From: Xylaria sp. FL1777
Lineage: Eukaryota > Ascomycota > Sordariomycetes > Xylariales > Xylariaceae
Direction of reading: 5' to 3'
DNA: 64,000 bases
NCBI GenBank assembly: GCA_022578965.1
Contig: MU400506.1
Coordinates: 496,001-560,000 of the forward strand
Part shown: positions 14,391 through 25,452 of the stretch, piece after piece
Numbering within the stretch: position 1 is the first letter of the stretch
Layout of the letters: each line of letters opens with the position of its first letter
Notes under the pieces: generated by a model
Told to the model about the DNA's origin: nothing
Seen by the model: the letters and a program-made list of their open reading frames with translations, nothing else
Database searches by the model: none
Made by a program: the position numbers and the translations under genes

Positions 14391-15630
14391 TGGTGGCCGC
14401 GGTGGCAGATTTCAGTCTGCGCTTTTCTGAGCATTCATGGCGTTCTTGTTTCCTACATTTCTGATCATCAAAAGTTTCCCTTCGCCTGCATGGGACCAGC
14501 ATGATGGGTGGTAGTTTGATTTGCATTTTCCGGTTCGGCTCGTACACTTTCATTAGACTTGCTGAGGCTTTCTCGCATTTAGACACGACGATTAGATTTC
14601 GGGGCCAGGACTTGTCCCCTCTGGTGGTTGTCATGGTTTGACGTCTCGAGGTACCGGGGCGGGGCCAATAGCCCTACTAGGCTAGCCTTTTTTTCCACGG
14701 GGTACACATCATTCATGAACGGCATTTGGCTGAGCGGTGGGGGACTTGCCACGGGTTTGCAGCGAAGTGATGAATATTGCACTGTTACAGCTCATCAGAT
14801 ATAGACTATGCGCGTATGAATCATAAGACTCTTGTTTTTCTCAACGCGTTGTATGATGGTGGTACCATTACATTGTGCACAAAGTGTATCTAGGCTGTCT
14901 AATCCTACTAGTGTCCACTTTAGTGCTGGTCTCTTCACTGATGCATTGCAGTCTGATTGGATTGTGGTCAAGCAAGAAGGCCTTGACATTCGTTCACGTT
15001 TACGTTTCTATTTAATTCCGTAACCATTCTAAAACTAATACCATTGGATTTCTTATGAGAAATCCATCGACTGGTGTTCGTTATATTTAGGTCGAACCTT
15101 TTTTAGCTAGCACACATAGGTTTTTGGTTAGAAGGTTGTAGGCTCACATGGATTACAACTGTAAAGAATGAGAGTATATCTAAGCGTGCCATGTGATTTG
15201 AGACTGGTACGTACGAAGAGGCGATTCAGAGTAATTTCTGAATTACTCTCCTTCTACCAATTTCAGGATATCATTGATAATTAGAATGATAATGATATAT
15301 ATATATACATGGATACGTACACATATCCTACTATACAAGCATTCATGTATGGACTCAATCGTCCGATCACTTGATCGGCTGTTATAAGGAGGTTGAAACG
15401 GGGGCCGGATATATGGGATCCTGCCTTATTCCCCCAGGTGCAGATTCCATTGCGGAATAGGATGTTATCGACAAAATAGGAAGCACCAAAGGCGTATGCT
15501 AATTGCTCTTAACCCCGTGGTTTTGTCCGCTCGCGTCGCGAGCTAATTAATTCCCCTTGGCATTATCGTTCTTGTGTGTGTATGTGTGTGTGACTCTCCT
15601 ACCTGAGGATTAACCCGCTACCTTGTAGAA
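14391..15630. other. intergenic, 3' flanks of two converging genes
   Basis: This 1.2 kb lies between the 3' end of the C2H2 factor gene and the 3' end of the small membrane-protein gene. No coding feature is seen. It contains short simple repeats (TA runs near 15296, GT runs near 15572) and a perfect 9-bp inverted repeat at 15228-15249. Confidence 0.6.
15228..15249. repeat. perfect inverted repeat, 9-bp arms, 4-nt loop
   Basis: AGAGTAATT at 15228-15236 and AATTACTCT at 15241-15249 are exact reverse complements separated by TCTG. It could form a small hairpin in RNA from either strand. It sits in the shared 3' flank of two convergent genes, so a role in 3'-end formation is possible but unproven. 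Confidence 0.7.
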
Positions 15631-16260
15631 TTATTTACTGCTGCTACTACTGGTGGTGGTGGCGGTGGTGCCATCTCCAGGCCGGTCTATGGTTGTGATA
15701 CTTGGCAGCATCTCCCGCAGCTGCGCATGGTCCTCCTCCGTGGACTTGTAGTACCGCTCCTCGGCCCGATCCGACAGCTGCAGACCGATGACGCCCCAGG
15801 CCAGGAGGCCCAGACCCACACCGATGCGAGTCTTAGGGGAGAGATTACGGAAAGATCTGGGCAATGATGTTAGTCGGGGGTGTGTCTTGGCCGTTTGTTG
15901 CCTTCTTTCTTTGAGATTTATGGGAAGGCCGAAGCCGGGAGAGGGGGGGGAGGCTGAACCAGGATAAGAAACGGAAATAAAAGTGCGGTAAGATAGATCA
16001 GTGAGATACCGGTCATCTGAGGTGGCGGCGAGCCAGGGGCTTTAGATAACCCGTATACATGTATGTATATGTGTATTGATGTATGTAAGACTTTGATGAC
16101 GGTGGCAGAAGTGATTGTGATGGTGATGGTGGTGGTGGTGATGGCAAGGCGGTTGGGATAATATGCACGGATCGGGTCATTTATATCAGAGTCAAATGAG
16201 ATAGATGGCTGAGTGGCTGGGATGGCTGGATGACCAGATGGCTTACTGAAGCGGTGACAT
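15631..16260 (-). CDS. small single-pass membrane protein, conserved fungal type
   Basis: The supported exon is 15856-15631, running from an acceptor (TTGCCCAG) to TAA. It encodes a basic N-terminus, a Gly/Leu-rich segment that fits one membrane span (IGVGLGLLAWGVIGLQLSD) and an acidic then Thr/Ser-rich tail. The frame has no ATG in this exon, so an upstream exon is required. A 14-nt exon at 16260-16247 (ATG TCA CCG CTT CA, then GTAAGC) joins in phase to give a 79-residue protein starting MSPLQSFRNLSPKTR. That implies a 390-nt intron, long for this genome, so the first exon is tentative. Small proteins of this shape are common in ascomycete proteomes and may be mitochondrial or ER inner-membrane components. 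Function unknown. Confidence 0.65.
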
Positions 16261-17398
16261 CTTGTGGTTGTGGTGAGCCAACCCAAGCTGACAAGTTCAG
16301 ATGAGAAGTGATGTGTTACCTCTCGCTTGTGGCAGCGGCAAGAGAAGGCGAAGGCAGAGAGGCAAGGGCGAGGGCGAAGGCGAAGGTGAGAGATGAGAAT
16401 CTGCTGAACGATGTCGATATAAGTATCTGTGACTGCGTGATCCTGGTATATATATGTATGTATGTACTGTATGTACCGGCTCAATCGGCGGACGCGAGGG
16501 GGTTACAGAAATCTTGAGCCAAGCCCTCGAGATGTGTGGGTGACACGAGGCGACAAGAGCAAGAAAAAAAAAGAAGGGTTGATGAGGCCAAATGATCGGG
16601 TGATGTGTCGCCTCGTCTCGGCGCAATCGACTGCGATCACAACTACGTATAGGACGTCGATGTTGAGTAGTGGATGTAGATATACCTAAGTATCCCGGCA
16701 GGCAAGTAGACTGGCAAATACGGGCAAATACGGGCAAATATGCAGATGGGCGGTGAGCCAGTCTGCATGGGACAGGAAGATAAGTTTTGTAAGTTTTGTG
16801 TCACTTAGGTATGGGCACGAGAGGGTTGCTTGTGTGGCTTGCCTGTTCTGATGTTACAAGCTTTTTTTTTTACCAGATGCTTATGCGTAAATAGGGTGTT
16901 TCTTGCCCCACCTATTATAGGCGTTCTGACTAAGCGGATATAGTGACCTTTGTGACCACCTGCAGTAGGAACCATTGTTGTACATAGTTATTGATAAGAC
17001 AAGACGTCTTCTATGATAGACAAGGGGGTTTTCAGAGTTGAAAAGGTAATCCCCGAATATCTCCTTCAAGGCGGGTATCAGAAGCAAATCAGTTGCCCAA
17101 GAACAAGCCATTCTGAATTCTATTATCAACATCTCGAATGACCAACTGGGCACTAAGGTACTGACTCTTGTTGCCATGATCAAGATACTGGGACCAACGC
17201 TTGCTGGCGGGATACAATAGACCAGCAGATATTAGGGGGTTTTGCTGCCTATTCATGCCCTCAGCGGCAACCAACCGATTCAAAGAAAACCAAGAAGTCT
17301 CTTCTTTTCTCCCCTACAAAATAGCACACTTCTTTCGAATACCTAGGCCTTAGTAAACTCTACCTGAGTGATGCCTATGACTCACGGCTGCCTACACT
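16261..17398. other. intergenic region with a small tandem repeat
   Basis: No gene recognised. It holds purine-rich and (GGC/GGT)-rich stretches at 16330-16400 and a 10-bp unit (GGGCAAATAC-like) repeated three times at 16711-16740. It also contains the promoter side of the small membrane-protein gene and the 3' flank of ura5. Confidence 0.5.
16711..16740. repeat. three tandem copies of a 10-bp unit
   Basis: Consecutive blocks ctggcaaata, cgggcaaata and cgggcaaata differ by one base in the first copy. This is a short simple repeat with no coding context. Confidence 0.8.
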
Positions 17399-18076
17399 TT
17401 ATTCGCTGGCACCGTATTTGGCTCTGTACTCCTCGATTCGCTGGATAACATCCTGATCCGAGATAACACCCTTGACGCCAGCAGCAATGATGTCATCGAG
17501 CTTAATGATAGCTAGGATTGGGATATTGTATTCCTTTCGCAGCTGGCCGATAGCACTCGTCTTACCATCGCCATCCGGCAGGGTCTCCTGACGGTCGAGC
17601 GCAACGACAATACCAACAACAGTACCACCCTGGGCCCGGATCATGTCAATGGCCTGGCGCTTGGCGGTGCCAGCTGAGACCACGTCATCGATGATCAGCA
17701 CACGTTTTCCTTTGAGCGGAGAGCCAACGATAGTGCCGCCCTCGCCATGATCTTTGGCCTCCTTGCGGTCGTAGCTATAGGCGACGCTGCGATACTTGGC
17801 AAAGTCTATGCGGCCGAGGGCGTAGAGAACCGTGGCGGCCAGCGGGATGCCCTTGTAGGCCGGTCCAAAGATGACGTCGAACTCGGGCGCCTCAGCAACA
17901 ATTGTATGAGCATAAGCGTCTGCGATAGGTAGGTGGAGCTCAAGGGTGAAGAAGTCGCCAGCGTTGAAGAAATAAGGCGAGACGCGCTTCGACTTCAACT
18001 CATAGGAGCCGAACCGCAGGGCACCTCCCGAGATGGCTGCGTGAAGGAAGTCCTGCTTGTACTGGGGTAAGGCCAT
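17399..18076 (-). CDS. ura5: orotate phosphoribosyltransferase
   Basis: An intronless ORF of 225 residues from ATG at 18076. It makes orotidine 5'-monophosphate from orotate and PRPP, the fifth step of de novo pyrimidine synthesis, in the cytosol. The 13-residue PRPP-binding loop [13 protein letters not shown] is at residues 126-138. The flexible catalytic loop [12 protein letters not shown] is at 103-114, and the [10 protein letters not shown] segment at 71-80 matches the family. Length equals the usual fungal enzyme. It is divergent from NOG1, with a 1.0-kb shared upstream region. Loss of this gene typically gives uracil auxotrophy and 5-FOA resistance, which is why ura5/pyrE-type genes are classic markers. 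Identification is secure. Confidence 0.97.
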   Translation of the reverse strand: MALPQYKQDFLHAAISGGALRFGSYELKSKRVSPYFFNAGDFFTLELHLPIADAYAHTIVAEAPEFDVIFGPAYKGIPLAATVLYALGRIDFAKYRSVAYSYDRKEAKDHGEGGTIVGSPLKGKRVLIIDDVVSAGTAKRQAIDMIRAQGGTVVGIVVALDRQETLPDGDGKTSAIGQLRKEYNIPILAIIKLDDIIAAGVKGVISDQDVIQRIEEYRAKYGASE

Positions 18077-19101
18077 TGCTACTGATGGTACGAGATAGTA
18101 GGGTCGTGTTGGCTTTGTGTAGTGTATCCTCAGGGGTTCCGGGAGTGGCCACGGAAAAATATTACGCCAACCTTGGATAGTTCTGTCTATGCTTTCTTCG
18201 GAATATGCCGAATTTTTCAGAGCTGTCTTTGAAGAGAATACGGTGTCAACCTGTGAGTGTTAGTTGTGCAAGTTACATCTACATATTCATGCGACTCAGA
18301 GCCGAGGCGCCTGCCTTGTACTTGTAAAAGGGTATTGTGCATCGATTGTCATTAGTCGAGGACTGAGTGTAAAGCAAAAAAAAAAAACAATCCTCCTTAG
18401 AGGAACACCTGAACCAGCATCGACTGTCCTCCCTGGACATGGGCCTAAACTTGGCACTACCCAATTTTTTGGAGGTGGGGTAATAGAGAAGGGGTAAGGA
18501 AAACGAGGAGAAATACACGTGCGACTTACAGATATTCCTTATTTTGAGGGTTTGTAGCCGTGCTAAAAGCGTACCGTACTTGCAGAGGAGTTGTTGGCAA
18601 GTGAACTCTCGATTCACGAAAACAATTCGTCTTGTATCTCATATTTAGTAGATAGGCGGTCTCTCGATACACAAGAGCTAGCTACCTGCATACTGGTACA
18701 TACTAGCACCTAGGTAGGTAGCAAAAGCAACCGTTATCTTATCGATAACATCTAAACGATTAGCTCGATCACAACTTGATAACCCCACGGCCCCACAGGG
18801 ATTTTTTTCTGTAATCGCGTACTGTATTGTACGGTATCTCGAATATCCATCGATAAATCCATCGTCCACCGATCATTCTTGTGCCCAGCAAGCGGTCAGT
18901 GCCGGTACCCTCCCACCCTCTCGCAGTATACCGCACCTCGATCGCCACCGGCAGCCGTCTTCAATATTATCCACTCGACAATAAAGTTACCAGTCTGTCA
19001 GTAGACAATATCGACCAAACCCTCCGAGCTGGGATCTCTCGTGTTTCGTATACCGGTAAAGTGATTCTCAGTGCGTTCGTCGCACTCAAATCGCAGTGAA
19101 A
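18077..19101. promoter_or_regulatory. divergent promoter region ura5 / NOG1
   Basis: About 1 kb separates the two start codons, with no coding feature in between. It contains an A12-type run at 18377, a palindrome-rich TAG/CTA patch at 18680-18720 (ctagctacctgcat, acctaggtaggtagc) and short AT-rich blocks. Individual transcription start sites cannot be assigned. Confidence 0.5.
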
Positions 19102-22100
19102 ATGAAGACGACCTGGAAGGACATCGCCCCGGTCCCGACCGCTACCGAGTTCCTCGATGTTGGTGTCCTATATTCGAGACTGTGTCACCAAGGTGGCTAT
19201 ACGCTGACACATTCCCATTGTAGATTGTGTTGTCGAGGACACAGCGTCGCCTGCCCACTCAGATTCGAAGGTAATAACTGCTCTCTTGTGTTCCAACCGC
19301 GATATGATGAGGCAAGCTGCTAATATCTTGCAGTGGCTTCAAGATCTCACGAATTAGTAAATATCCTATCCGCTTGCCAACCGCTCTCGCCCCCAAAAAA
19401 CGACCGTAACTCACCGATACCACAGGAGCATTCTATACTCGTAAAGTCAAATTCACCGCCGAAACATTCACGGAGAAGTTGTCCCTGATATTGGTTTGTG
19501 GTTCTTTCGGAAAGCCTACAAGCAGCCTGATCGCTGATATATGCTTTCTAGGAGGGTTTCCCGCGGTTGAATGACCTACATCCATTCCATAAAGATTTGA
19601 TGAACGTACGTGCTATGAATGTAGTGAACATGGGATATTTCGAAGCTAGTTGTCTAATCCACTTCCTAGACTTTATACGATAAGGACCATTTTCGCATTG
19701 CCTTGGGACAACTTGCCACAGCAAAGAGTCTTATAGAGAGCATTGCTCGAGATTACGGTATGTCGCTATCCTTCATTTCAAACGAAGGCGGATCAAGTTC
19801 AATGGTAGACTTGCGGCGGTATTCAGCTTAGTTAAAAGCAATGCCTCAGCGACCTGAGACATTGCGGAATGGAGATGCTCATCTTCTTGATGGTTGAGTC
19901 AGGCCTCGAGTCAACAGCAGTGGCCCTGTTACACTAAGCCGTCGTAGCAGAGTAAAAGCCCGACTGTTGGATAAAACAGTAATTCGCTCTTGCACGAAGG
20001 AGCGGAGTCTACGTTCTACGCAGTATCGATTCTACAATGATAACGCCATATTCTTCAAGTGGAGTGTTTTACTTTGGATTTGGAGCATTTACTGATGACC
20101 TTATACAGTCCGCCTGCTCAAATATGCGCAATCTCTCTATCAATGGTAAGCAACTTCTATTAGGATGGTCAATCTAGGTAGGATCTAGGCTAATAGAAAA
20201 CAGCAAACACTTAAAAAGAGCCGCCCTTGGTCGCATGGCTACCTTGACCCGCCGTCTCAAGGATCCCCTTCTTTACCTAGATCAAGTTCGGCAACATCTT
20301 GGGAGACTTCCGTCTATAGACCCTACAGCCCGGACTTTGCTTATTTGTGGCCTCCCTAATACGGGAAAGTCATCTTTCTTGAAATCAATTTCACGAGCTG
20401 ATGTTGTATGTTGTTAATACTTGTGTATCCCATACCTTTACTCAGTGCTGATTCCATCATAGGAAGTGATGCCTTGTGAGTAGCCAACAGCTAGTTCCAG
20501 TTGCGTTTGTTGCCTGTCTTTGCGGCATAGAGCTTTTTAGATTATATCTTATCATCGAGCTCTGTGTGCTTCAAAAGCATTAACCATTTTCATGTCAAGA
20601 AATTACTAACTCGAGTTATAGATGCATTCACCACGAAGAGCCTTTTGTGAGTCTATATCCTGGTTATGAAGAACGGATCTATTCTCAGGCTTCTTCCGTT
20701 ATAGATCAATATCTAATTTGAACAGTGTTGGCCATTTTGATCACCAGTATCTCAGATTGTAAGCCTTTCGTATTCCTCAAATTGGCGATTGCTAATTATC
20801 CATACCATAGTCAAGCGATTGATACCCCTGGTACGTTTTTTTGGGACCTCTTACCGCTTACTTCTGGTGATTTTGCATGTGTTATGATTCATGAATCATT
20901 AGAAATCTATACCGCATTATCTAAATCCCGACTAGCTTTTCATTCCTCGCGAATGGTACCGCTAACTTAAAGTGCAGGTGTTCTTGACCACCCTCTTGAG
21001 GAAATGGTATGTTAAACGTATTCTATTTTCTCATTGTGAATATAGACTAAGTCTTTTCCTAGAATACTATAGAGATGCAATCCATTACGGCTATAGCACA
21101 TCTTCGCGCCGCGATTCTCTATTTCATGGATTTGTCTGAACAGTGTGGTTACAGCGTCAAGTCCCAGATGCAGGTACGGTATCCTCTCACTGTCTTTCAA
21201 AGTCTACCGTCTCTAACTTGTGTCAGTTGTTCCGGAGTCTTAAACCTTTGTTCGCGAATAAATTGATCTTTATTGTCATTAACAAGATCGATATCCTAAA
21301 ACGCGAGGAATTGGATTCGGCCACTGCTGCCGAGCTTGATGAGCTCATCTCATCTAATGGGGTTGAAATCCTCGAACTCTCATGTATGAAAACTTTCATT
21401 TAAACACTGGTTCGCCCCTTATACCGCCTTCCACAACGAGGTTTTGAACGAGTTTTGATTTTCGTTGATGGTCATATGTTGCTGCCTAGCTAGCATTCAT
21501 GTTACTAACCATCTCTAGGTAATACGACTGAAGGCGTACAGGAGGCCAAGAATCTCGTTTCCGATAGACTCCTGGCTCACAGAGTCAGCGAAAAAGTAAA
21601 CGCTGGTACTAACAGCAGCGGCACCATTGGTACCCGACTAGCGGATGTGATGACCAGAATTCATGTGGCTCAACCTATGGAAGTGCGAGAAAGCTTCATC
21701 CCTGCAGCAGCCATAGAGAAAAAGAAATATGATAAGAATGACCCCAACCGCCCTATGCTCGCTAGAGATGTGGAAGAGGCAAATGGTGGAGCTGGCGTGT
21801 TCAATGTTGATCTGAAGGGCGACTATCTCTTGGAGAACCCCGATTGGAAATACGATAGAATACCCGAGATTCTGGATGGCAAGAATATTTACGACTATGT
21901 CGACCCGGATATAGAGGCTAAATTAAAGGCCTTGGAAGAAGAAGAAGAGAAACTTGAGGCTGAAGGATACTATGATTCGGATGAGGAGATTGATGATGTT
22001 GAGGAAGCTGAGGTTCGAAGGAAAGCCGACCAAATCCGAACGAAACAAGCACTCATTCGCAATGAGTCGAGAATGCGCAGAATTAAGAACAGGGCGGCGC

Positions 22101-22598
22101 TACCGCGCAGTGCTATCAAGAAACCCCTCTCTCAACTCGAGGATTCGCTCGATCAGCTGGGTGTTGACACTGAAGAACTACAACTCCGCGATCGTTCACT
22201 GACGACAAGCCGTGGTCGTTCCATGACCCGAAGCCGGCTGGGTACTGAGGATTCAAATGCCATGGATATTGACCAGACTCCAAGAGAGAGACTACGATCA
22301 AAGAGTCGGGCAAGAAGCCAGCCGGCGACCAACCGCCGCGAAGATGGTGTTGTTGATGTGACGACACGGACAAAGGCCGAGAAACAGGCGAAGCTTGCTC
22401 AGAGGAAAATGAATCGCAATGCGCGGCAAGGAGAGGCCGATCGGCATACAACTGCCTCACTGGCTAAACATTTGGTATGCTTTATTACGCGAATCCTTTC
22501 TCTAAGTTATATACACTATTCGTGTTCAATGATGCTAATATGATTATGCTCCCCAGTTTTCAGGGAAACGATCCATCGGCAAGGCGAGCCATCGTTAA
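19102..22598 (+). CDS. NOG1: nucleolar GTP-binding protein 1, 17 exons
   Basis: Exons: 19102-19158, 19224-19270, 19334-19356, 19426-19493, 19552-19605, 19670-19757, 20109-20145, 20204-20405, 20463-20475, 20622-20646, 20726-20758, 20811-20830, 20978-21006, 21063-21173, 21227-21383, 21519-22474, 22557-22598. They join in frame to 653 residues, the normal NOG1 length. NOG1 is an essential OBG-family GTPase of pre-60S ribosome assembly in the nucleolus. The start [15 protein letters not shown]-loop GLPNTGKS (174-181), DTPG (219-222), NKID (288-291) and the charged basic C-terminus ending [11 protein letters not shown] fit the family. Odd points are the 16 introns, exons of 13, 20, 23 and 25 nt, and Leu/Thr in the P-loop where fungal NOG1 usually has Tyr/Val. 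Intron 1 uses a weaker donor (GTTGGT). The protein appears intact. Confidence 0.93.
20884..20899. repeat. 16-nt perfect palindrome inside NOG1 intron 12
   Basis: ATGATTCATGAATCAT is its own reverse complement. It lies in one of the longer NOG1 introns (20831-20977, 147 nt). Significance unknown. Confidence 0.7.
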
Positions 22599-23857
22599 AC
22601 ATGGATGGAAGCTGGTCGCACTGGCAACGACTTGTTTTTTTCATGCTCTTACTGGCTATTGGTGCAGGAACCTTCTAACTACTACGGTATGGCTGCCTGG
22701 GGGATAAAGAATACAGTAAAGGATACGAATTCAATCTACATCTTTGCACCTCTATACTTGATAGTATAGAGGGCGCTCTTGTGACAATCATGAGCTCTGG
22801 CTTGCATAGCTCAAGGAGATGGGCTTGCTTGCTGTATATATGGCATCTCGTATTTCATACGACTCCTGTCTAGAGTTACCTTCCAACACTAGTGATCAAG
22901 GAAAGAGGCTGAGGAGAAGAAATTACGCAGAAGGGTAACATCAAATAACCATGGGCGTTCAGGACTGGGAATGATGGGCTTACTTAAAAAATTTATGAGA
23001 TGCTTTTAAATGATCAAGTTTTGTGGTTCAATTACTAACTTTATCACGTGGACATGACTTAATAGGTTCTCTATACTTGTACTGTTGCAGCTGAGTGAAA
23101 GTTACTGCACAAAGTATAACTTTGGTTAATAACCTATTTGGCTAACTATACAAATCTACTCTTCAGATACTACATATTCATCCACCCTATCACATCTAAT
23201 CAACTAACTACGCATCTATGAAAACCACTCAAAGAATAAAATTGGCTGACAGTCGCTTCTAGATGTCTATTTATCATAACCATCTTCCAATCCATCCTAT
23301 CTTATACTGAAACGGCCTGCCTGGCCTATACGTCGTGACATTTTATGGGCACAGCTCAAAATCTGCGATATTGGAATCTGTCGCTGATCAACTTGCCCCC
23401 TGTAGATTTCCTTTTCTTATAATTCAGGGGGTTTAAAAAAAAAAAGGTGTCACCTCTTTCATGTTTTATTCTTCTTCTCGTTTTACCTTGTTGGCTGCGT
23501 AATCTAGGGGGTGTGCGTACATTGGCCTTAACAAGGCAAAAAGCAACAAGTATACAGCATTGGCCACATACGGACAATTATCTTCTTGGGTATCTGTCTA
23601 TCTATCTGATTTGTCTTGTCTTGTCTTATCTCGTCTGTCTGTGCTATGTAAATGAGTAAGCCCGTATGTTTTTTTTCTATAGTTGGAACTAACAAAAATA
23701 AAATCTTACCACCGGACTCCTCCCTTTTCATTCCCGCAAGTAATACTGCCGGCTAGTCTAGATACAATGCTAAATCGACAAAACGCAAGACAGATATATG
23801 GTGGGCTGTAGCAGATTTTTTTCGGCCAGGTAGGTCATATTAGACCTGTTGGGCCAT
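22599..23857. other. intergenic region between convergent NOG1 and acetyltransferase genes
   Basis: No coding feature. It contains AT-rich 3' flank sequence, a 9-bp inverted repeat at 22749-22772, an A11 run at 23434 and a (TCTG/TCTA) patch at 23590-23640. Confidence 0.6.
22749..22772. repeat. inverted repeat in NOG1 3' flank
   Basis: CCTCTATAC (22749-22757) and GTATAGAGG (22764-22772) are exact reverse complements around the loop TTGATA, about 150 nt past the NOG1 stop. It may fold as a hairpin in the 3'UTR. The role is inferred only from position. Confidence 0.65.
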
Positions 23858-25452
23858 CTAGCTACTTAAGTCAAACACCTGAGAGAGAAAGAGGAGGGTT
23901 GTTTAGTAATCTACTTTGTAGAAGAGTAGGGAAGGGGAGGGAAGGGGAGGGAAAGGCGAGGGAAAAGGGGGGAATTACCATGTTATGCCAGCCACCACCA
24001 GCTAGCACGGCCTCGCTGGGCCCGGAGTAGGAGAAGCCGAATCGCCTGTAATAGTTGACGAGATACTATTCGCGGCAAACCCCCGTTGTTAGTATCAGCT
24101 CTAAGATATATATATGCTGTCTGCGGGGGTGAGTGGGCAATGGGGGAGACAAGAGAGAGTGGGAGACAAAAGACAAAAAAGAGAGGAATCGCTTCTTTTA
24201 CCTCCTGGCAGATAAGAGCGATGCGGTCGGCAAGCGCAGCGTTCTTGACCTGCTGCATGTAGGCTTTCAGGACGAGCTTGCCCAAGCCGACGCCCTGCAG
24301 CTTGGGGTGGACGGCGAGGGAGTGGATACAGATGGTCCGGCCGAAGGCCTGGTGGCCGAGCTTAGACTTGGCATTGCTACCGTTGCCGTTACTATGGCCG
24401 TTGTTGCTGTTGCTGTTGTTGTTGTTGCTCTCGGCCGTATTATCGTCGCGGTCGTGAGGATATCTCATGGCATCATCGGTGACGACGTCGTCGTGAGACC
24501 GCGTGGCCACGATGTGGGCCAGCAGCACGCTCAGGGCGCCGTCTTCGCGGCCCGTCTCGACGACATGCGCCGTGTGCAGCGTGTCAATCTCCCAGCCCTT
24601 GGTCTTCGCGGGCACGACGGTGCAGAACACGCCCATGCAGAGCTCGGGACATACCCTCAGCCGATAGACGAACTGGAGTGGGAGGGGGTTGGGAATAAGT
24701 CAGCTTTGTTCGTCCGGGTATAGTAAGTAGTAGTAGTAAGTTGGTTATAATCAGCGAAAGAAAAAAAAGGGGGGAGGGGATAAAATAAAATAAAATAAGA
24801 TAAAATAAAATAGACAAAAATGAAAAACGAAAAAGGACAAGAGAAATTGTGATCTGTTGTTGTTCGTGCCGCCGCTTCCTGCGAGCGAGCATGGTGCCGA
24901 GGTGACCTATGCAGCAGCAAATAGTTATGATGTTGATGAGAACACACATATCCATATCCATATCCAGGCTAGGTAGGTAGTATGTCTGTCTGGCTGTCTA
25001 AGGAATGGGAATGTAACACTGGACGACCCTGATGCGACCACGTGCATAAGCGATTCGGGGGGTAACATATCGCACACATGACCGGCTAGATTTACCTTTT
25101 CTCGCGAGCAACGATGTGCAGGGTTCGCGAAGGCGGCATTCTCGAGGGCCACGCAGCTCTCGACGTCGGAGATGCTGAGCGGCCGGACCAGCGGCGAGTA
25201 GGGGAACGGGAATAAGTCCTGCACGCAGGTGCTCGGTCGGCGGCGGCGCTCACAGCTGATGCTCTTCTGGACCTCGACGAAGTCGTCGGGCAGGTCCTCG
25301 GTGTCGTCGATGGCGTCGTCGCTGGAAGACGACGATGATTGGACCTCGTTGTCGTCGTCGTTGTTGTTGTTATTGTTATTGTTGTCGTTATCGTTATCAT
25401 CGGCGGCCTGCTCCTTGAGCCTCGAAGGCGGGGTACCGGTATGTCTAGACAT
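23858..25452 (-). CDS. GNAT N-acetyltransferase (AANAT/Paa1-like)
   Basis: Four exons on the minus strand (25452-25096, 24672-24202, 24065-23979, 23878-23858) encode 311 residues. The fold is the arylalkylamine/polyamine acetyltransferase type represented by yeast Paa1: VRPLSISDVESCVALENAAF, then RLRVCPELCMGVF, then the acetyl-CoA loop Q245-G-V-G-L-G in SLAVHPKLQGVGLGKLVL, then YYRRFGF and a terminal GGGWHNMVFDL. It should transfer acetyl from acetyl-CoA to a small amine. The exact substrate is not readable. The ATG at 25452 opens an acidic, Asn/Ser-rich N-terminus. A second Asn-rich insert (about residues 194-222) interrupts the core before motif A. The last exon is only 21 nt, supported by a TACTAAAC branch and CAG acceptor. 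Intron 1 is 423 nt and carries an (AAAAT)n repeat. Confidence 0.88.
24770..24812. repeat. G-run followed by (TAAAA)n pentanucleotide repeat in an intron
   Basis: A GGGGGGAGGGG block is followed by six or so TAAAA-like units. It lies within intron 1 of the acetyltransferase gene. Expect length variation between isolates. Confidence 0.75.

Noticed and set aside
15918..16737. Minus-strand ORFs of 188 and 146 codons
   Set aside because: Dominated by repeats of Thr/Ile and Pro/Arg from simple-sequence DNA. They overlap the presumed intron of the small membrane-protein gene.
24133..24723. 196-codon plus-strand ORF opposite the acetyltransferase
   Set aside because: Antisense shadow of a conserved exon; Val/Gly/Ala-rich translation caused by the Asn-repeat on the other strand.
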